Positions 33,552 to 37,294 of a stretch of 37,294 nucleotides of DNA are shown piece after piece. This stretch comes from Clostridia bacterium (GTDB lineage: Bacteria; Bacillota; Clostridia; Acetivibrionales; STF1-152). A model generated the notes under the pieces. It searched no databases. It was not told the origin of the DNA and was given only the letters and a program-made list of their open reading frames with translations. A program made the translations under genes and the position numbers. The DNA is taken from the NCBI GenBank assembly GCA_028280575.1, contig JANQLN010000099.1:1-37294 (forward strand). Reading direction: 5' to 3'. How positions within the stretch are numbered: position 1 is the first letter of the stretch; each line of letters opens with the position of its first letter.

Positions 33552-33716
33552 CTAGTACTCTATTACATAAGTCCGTTCCTGTAGTTTGTGGTAGATTTTC
33601 CCATAATGCAAGGCGGAGGATTGAGTAATACTGACGTATTGCGATTGACGACAACGAAGCAATATGGGAAAATATGCCGCAAAATGCTGCTATGGATTTA
33701 TGTAATAGAGTACTAG
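33552..33716 (+). repeat. Palindromic dispersed element, copy 2
   Basis: Terminal arms CTAGTACTCTATTACATAA (from 33552) and their complement (ending 33716) pair over 23 bases with one mismatch. A second, imperfect arm set brackets ATTTTCCCATA and TATGGGAAAAT, so almost the whole 165 bases can fold as one long hairpin. The core CAAGGCGGAGGATTGAGTAA ... GCGATTGACGACAACG matches copy 1 near 14.7 kb. A GTAATAC/GTATTGC stem with loop TGAC sits at the centre. It lies inside the transporter operon, between permease and binding-protein genes. Confidence 0.9.
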
Positions 33717-33752
33717 TACTTTAATATAAATTATATTCCAAGGAGGTACATT

Positions 33753-35429
33753 ATGAAACCAGGTAAATCTATATTTTGTGTATTAATCCTGACACTTATT
33801 GCTTCGGCAGTATTTGCAGGATGCGCTGGTAGCAAAACAGAAGGAACCGGAAAAGAAACAACAAAATCATCTGATTCTCAAACTGCATCTTCCAAAGAAG
33901 AGGATGAGGAGTCAGATATGGCAGGTAACATGTACAAAGAAGGGTTGCCTATTGTCAGGGAAAAGATTTCTCTTGATTTTCTTGTAAAAAAGCATAGTCT
34001 AAGCGGCAACTTTGAAGAGATGGCTATTGTTAAGGAAATGGAAGATGACACAAATATAAAGATCAATTTTGAGGTTGTTTCATCTGCAGGCTGGGATGAA
34101 AAGAAAAACCTTCGTCTTGCAAGCGGTGACCTTCCGGATGTGATTTCAGGCATCCAAAGTGTTACAACATCTGATATTACCAGGTACGGTCCTCAAGGAT
34201 ATTTTATACCGCTGGAAGGCTTGATTGATGAATATGGTGTCAATATAACGAAAGTGTTTAATGATAATCCTGACTACAGAAAGGGGCAAGTAGCTCCTGA
34301 CGGGCATATTTATTCACTGCCTATGATACATGAGCTTTTATATAGAGATGCGCCTGTCGATTTTATGATTAATAAAACATGGCTTGATAATCTTGGACTG
34401 GAGGTTCCAACTACAACTGAGGAATATTATGACGTTTTAAAGGCATTTAAAGAAGGTGACCCCAATAAAAATGGTGATACGGATGATGAATATCCGTTAT
34501 CATGTGTACTGAATTATGGTGTTAGTGATATAAAGGCTTTATTTGGCGCCTTTGGAGTAATGGACACCGGCAAGGAGGATTCTCATTTAATGGTTCAAAA
34601 AGGGAAAGTGCTTTTTGCACCTGTTCAGCAGGGCTATAAGGAAGGAATCAAGTATCTTGCCAGGCTATATAAGGAAGGACTCCTGGACCAGGAATCGTTT
34701 ACCCAGGATAACAAGCAGTGGAAAGCCAAAGGCAAGGCTCAGAAATTAGGATCATTTTTGGTATGGCTTGATGCCAACACTGTTGGTACTGAAGCGGCGA
34801 AAAATGACTATATTGCCATACCTCCCCTAAAGGGTCCAAATGGAGACCAGTTATGGTATAAAAGTTCTAACACTATAGATGTGGGTCATTTTGTAATAAC
34901 ATCAGCCAATGAATATCCTGCTGAAACACTAAGGTGGGCGGACCGTTTGTTTGAACCTGAAATGTCACTCCAAATATGCAGAGGGAAATATGGTGTCAAT
35001 ATAATTAAAAATGCTGATGGAACCATTGATTTTGTAAAGACTCCGGAAGGCATGAGCTATGGTGAATTCAGATTCAAAAACACCCCCGGTGATGTTTATC
35101 CTTACAGGGTTGGTGCTGAACAATACGAAAAAATAAATTTGGTTGATTCTCAAAACAGAAAGCTTAAGGAACATTACCCCCTGTATAAAGACTATTTGCC
35201 TGAAGAGGTTTATCCTCAGGTATTCTTAACCGAACAGCAGGAGGAAACACTTGCCATATTGAAAACAGATGTAGTTGCATATGTAGAAAAAATGCGTGCA
35301 CAATGGATAACCGGACATTCCAATGTTGACGATGATTGGGATAAATACCTGGAACAGTTAAACAAAATGAGATTGCCGGAAATGATACAAATTTACCAGG
35401 ATGCATTGGATGTTTATAACAGGAATTAA
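33753..35429 (+). CDS. ABC transporter solute-binding lipoprotein (LplA/LipO-like)
   Basis: A 558-residue binding protein, longer than the island's 454, as is usual for the LplA/YtcQ group. Signal peptide MKPGKSIFCVLILTLIASA leads to the lipidated Cys of AGCAG (about residue 25), then an acidic Ser/Thr/Lys/Glu linker to about 60. The two-lobed domain includes LASGDLPDVISG, DGHIYSLPMIHE and a DPNKNGDTDDEYPL loop that looks like a Ca2+ site. AAGGAGG precedes the ATG. It is the third gene of the AraC-controlled operon, delivering sugar to the two permeases. The ligand is not evident. Confidence 0.93.
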   Translation: MKPGKSIFCVLILTLIASAVFAGCAGSKTEGTGKETTKSSDSQTASSKEEDEESDMAGNMYKEGLPIVREKISLDFLVKKHSLSGNFEEMAIVKEMEDDTNIKINFEVVSSAGWDEKKNLRLASGDLPDVISGIQSVTTSDITRYGPQGYFIPLEGLIDEYGVNITKVFNDNPDYRKGQVAPDGHIYSLPMIHELLYRDAPVDFMINKTWLDNLGLEVPTTTEEYYDVLKAFKEGDPNKNGDTDDEYPLSCVLNYGVSDIKALFGAFGVMDTGKEDSHLMVQKGKVLFAPVQQGYKEGIKYLARLYKEGLLDQESFTQDNKQWKAKGKAQKLGSFLVWLDANTVGTEAAKNDYIAIPPLKGPNGDQLWYKSSNTIDVGHFVITSANEYPAETLRWADRLFEPEMSLQICRGKYGVNIIKNADGTIDFVKTPEGMSYGEFRFKNTPGDVYPYRVGAEQYEKINLVDSQNRKLKEHYPLYKDYLPEEVYPQVFLTEQQEETLAILKTDVVAYVEKMRAQWITGHSNVDDDWDKYLEQLNKMRLPEMIQIYQDALDVYNRN

Positions 35430-35456
35430 TATCAGCAAACTTATATACAGGGATAG

Positions 35457-35483
35457 GAGGCACTATTTCAATTATAGTGCCTC
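35457..35483 (+). terminator. Hairpin after the binding-protein gene
   Basis: GAGGCACTAT and ATAGTGCCTC form a perfect 10-pair stem with a 7-base loop, 28 bases after the stop. No T tract follows, so it may stabilise the transcript end rather than stop polymerase. Confidence 0.55.
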
Positions 35484-35486
35484 TCC

Positions 35487-35512
35487 AAGTCAAAGGGACG
35501 TTTTGTTTGACT
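35487..35512 (+). repeat. REP-like hairpin repeat, left copy
   Basis: AGTCAAAGGGACGTTTTG followed by TTTGACT. The ends AGTCAAA and TTTGACT pair as a 7-base stem. Its 26 bases match the inverted copy at 35971-35996 at 25 positions. Confidence 0.8.
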
Positions 35513-35552
35513 CCAACTGTGTAATGGTATATTTATTAGGGAAATGATTAAT

Positions 35553-35943
35553 ATGCTAAGAAAAGTCAGAATGATAAGTAAAACTAGGAATTTATCATAT
35601 TAAGTTGGAATAGATAGAAGAAACCTATTTATAAGTAATGACCAAAATGAAAAATTCTTGTGCTATGTTAAAAGAGCTAAAGAAAAGATTCATAGTAATA
35701 ACATCTTACATTATTCCTGGAGTAGTTATGGAAATTACATATCGGAGAATCAAGGAAAGGTTTATACGGATTTATGTTTTGGTTACTTTTCAAGTATCAA
35801 TGAAGTAAAAAGTGATGACCAATGTCTGGATTATTAAAGAAGATGGATTAAAGAAAATTATAGGTGAAGGCATTGGACACATTGGGTATTCATTCAAGAA
35901 AAATCGCGTAGAAAAAGAAACAGGTTCAAATATAAGGCCTTGA
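35553..35943 (+). pseudogene. Decayed coding sequence
   Basis: A reading frame begins MLRKVRMISKTRN at ATG 35553, meets TAA at 35601-35603, then continues in frame as RRNLFISNDQNEKFLCYVKR and on to GYFSSINEVKSDDQ. Near 35805-35824 the sensible reading shifts by one base to VWIIKEDGLKKIIGEGIGHI, ending at TGA 35941-35943. The restored peptide looks like a real surface-protein fragment, with alternating Tyr/Asn/Lys patterns like the lipoprotein that follows. So I read it as a gene with one stop and one frameshift. The original function is unknown. It lies between the REP-like repeats. Confidence 0.5.
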
Positions 35944-35970
35944 AGGGTTCTTGAAAAAGCTTAATTAGCA

Positions 35971-35996
35971 AGTCAAACAAAACGTCCCCTTGACTT
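35971..35996 (-). repeat. REP-like hairpin repeat, right inverted copy
   Basis: AGTCAAACAAAACGTCCCCT then TGACTT, the reverse complement of the left copy with one difference. The two are 510 bases apart end to end and flank the decayed gene. Another CTTGACTT-like stretch follows at 35999-36005. Confidence 0.8.
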
Positions 35997-36131
35997 ACTT
36001 GACTTGAAATTTAAATGATCAGTTGATATTATTGGTAATGTATTATTAAAATTGTGAATAATCAATTTGGATTATTTTAATAAAAGTGAAAATACCAAAG
36101 TAGAAATTAAAATTATGTAAAGGAGATTTCA

Positions 36132-37160
36132 ATGAGAAAATTATTTTTAGTAATTATGATAGCAATCGCTATGATGTCAGCTTGTAGTGAAAATAATGAT
36201 AATCCTGCTTCGGAAAAACCTGAATCCGGTACAAAAATAAAGAAAGACTATGTTAAGGATAATTATGACATTGTTAATAAACACCTTAATTCAAAAGAAG
36301 TGAAAGACATTTGTTATATATCTGGCGACAAAAATATAATATACTATACTACGCAAGATAATCAACTGATAAACGCTGAAAGTAATAGCGAAAATATAAA
36401 CATAAAGAAAATATATGATTCAGATGATTTGAAAGGACTAATATTTGGAAAAAATGTATTTGTAAATGAAAACAAAAAGACTATTTATTGTTCATCAAAC
36501 AATACAGATGGATCACAATCTTTATTGTCAATGGATATGGAAACAGGACAAATACAGGATTTACTAAAGGGTATAGATATTTTTGCAGAATACACTCCAA
36601 ATTATTATTTTAATTATCATAAGGGTGTCTTATTATTTCAGCTTAGAAAGAAAACAAATAAATATGATTATCCTATAAAGTATTGGGGACTAATCGACAC
36701 GAATAATAATCAGGCAAATTTATTAGATGTAGAAGAAATCTTTGACATTCCACTGGTTAAAGGCTATAAAGATATGTTTGTCATCGGTGACAACAAAATC
36801 ATGATAGTTGTACATAATGGCGATATGATAAACTTGTTTTTTACAGATTTTACAGGAAAAATTATCAAGACTGTAAATAACATTGACAAAAGATCATCAC
36901 ATATGCATTCTGGTCTGTCTGCTTGTCATGTATCGCCAGATGACAAATATTTATTATTTTCATGGCAGCAAACACCGATAACGCTTGTGTTGTTTGATAT
37001 TGAAAATACTACGGAATATGTTGTTTTAAATGGTTCCGGTAAAATAAGAAACTATTCAGGCTGGCTAAACAAGGAAACTTTTATTTATCAAACTATAGAC
37101 TCAGAAAATAAAAAAGAAATAAAAACTATTGATGTCAATGATTTTATTAATAATTATTAA
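36132..37160 (+). CDS. Lipoprotein, predicted beta-propeller-like
   Basis: A 342-residue exported lipoprotein. MRKLFLVIMIAIAMMSAC gives a signal peptide with lipobox Cys18, then a polar linker to about 40. The rest is repeated beta-rich blades: DICYISGDKNIIYYTTQDN, KKTIYCSSNNTDGSQSLLSM, HVSPDDKYLLFSWQ. This pattern resembles TolB/WD40-like propellers. AAGGAGAT precedes the ATG. Codon use is more AT-rich than the transporter genes. It lies alone after the repeat-flanked decayed gene, which may be related. No enzyme motif is seen, and function is unknown. Confidence 0.75.
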   Translation: MRKLFLVIMIAIAMMSACSENNDNPASEKPESGTKIKKDYVKDNYDIVNKHLNSKEVKDICYISGDKNIIYYTTQDNQLINAESNSENINIKKIYDSDDLKGLIFGKNVFVNENKKTIYCSSNNTDGSQSLLSMDMETGQIQDLLKGIDIFAEYTPNYYFNYHKGVLLFQLRKKTNKYDYPIKYWGLIDTNNNQANLLDVEEIFDIPLVKGYKDMFVIGDNKIMIVVHNGDMINLFFTDFTGKIIKTVNNIDKRSSHMHSGLSACHVSPDDKYLLFSWQQTPITLVLFDIENTTEYVVLNGSGKIRNYSGWLNKETFIYQTIDSENKKEIKTIDVNDFINNY

Positions 37161-37294
37161 CTTGTCTTGTGCAAAAACATAGTCATAAACTACTAAATAC
37201 GGAGCTGGTTTTTGCATATAATAATGACTTGGATGCTTATGAGCCCACATGGGTTTTCAAAATGAATGATAATATGAAGCTTGAAGTAAATTGT
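37160..37294 (+). other. Possible coding fragment at the right edge
   Basis: One frame stays open from 37154 to the window end. It reads ELVFAYNNDLDAYEPTWVFK and continues MNDNMKLEVNC, which looks protein-like, but I see no start codon with a ribosome site. TGCAAAAAC and GTTTTTGCA (about 37170 and 37209) form an inverted pair here. It may be a gene remnant or a region reading into a gene beyond the edge. Confidence 0.25.

Overview
The window looks like a chromosomal segment of a low-to-mid GC, Gram-positive anaerobe of the Clostridia, possibly from the cellulolytic Ruminiclostridium/Acetivibrio side. The evidence is strong AGGAGG ribosome binding sites, sigma-A-like promoters, GTG/TTG starts, lipoprotein signal peptides, a clostridial-type PII protein, CoaX-type pantothenate kinase, LplB/YtcP-type sugar transporters and YesN/AraC-type regulators. 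Species assignment is inference. No rRNA, tRNA, CRISPR array or intact insertion sequence was found.

Layout. (1) 1-912 (-): a glycosyltransferase cut by the left edge. (2) 1066-6983 (+): a housekeeping run with a coiled-coil protein, the bifunctional NAD(P)HX repair enzyme, a CBS-pair protein, alanine racemase, a QueG-like Fe-S protein and an M15 peptidase lipoprotein. (3) 7203-15636 (-): a self-contained catabolic island with a YheO/DauR-type regulator, a CUT1 sugar-type ABC importer without ATPase, a creatininase-family hydrolase, an MLE-subgroup enolase-superfamily enzyme, an SMP-30 lactonase, an SDR dehydrogenase and a RidA-family protein. It is bounded by inverted copies of one short repeat. 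(4) 15835-23079: mostly small regulatory or uncharacterised genes, including a large GT-C-like membrane protein, PII, a degenerate receiver/GGDEF protein, a zinc-ribbon protein, small membrane proteins and a modular helix-turn-helix (HTH) protein. (5) 23471-28872 (+): an iron-type alcohol dehydrogenase, an unknown protein translationally coupled to birA, a very basic low-complexity protein, coaX and an Orn/Lys/Arg decarboxylase. (6) 28876-35429: a membrane-anchored AraC regulator divergent from a second ATPase-less ABC sugar transporter. (7) 35430-37294: REP-like inverted repeats around a decayed gene, then a lipoprotein gene with no assigned function.

How it fits together. Both ABC operons carry a solute-binding lipoprotein and two permeases but no ATPase, so they probably use a shared MsmX/MsiK-type ATPase encoded elsewhere. 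In the island, import would feed a creatininase-type hydrolase, a cycloisomerase/epimerase-type enzyme, a lactonase and a dehydrogenase; the substrate cannot be read from sequence.

The most unusual material is non-coding. A short repeat with the core TTGCATAGAATTATG occurs around the island. Two long palindromic elements share the core GGAGGATTGA...GACGACAACG, one inside each ABC region. A pair of inverted REP-like hairpins lies about 0.5 kb apart near the right end. A degenerate signalling protein and a modular repeat/HTH protein are the most interesting poorly known genes.
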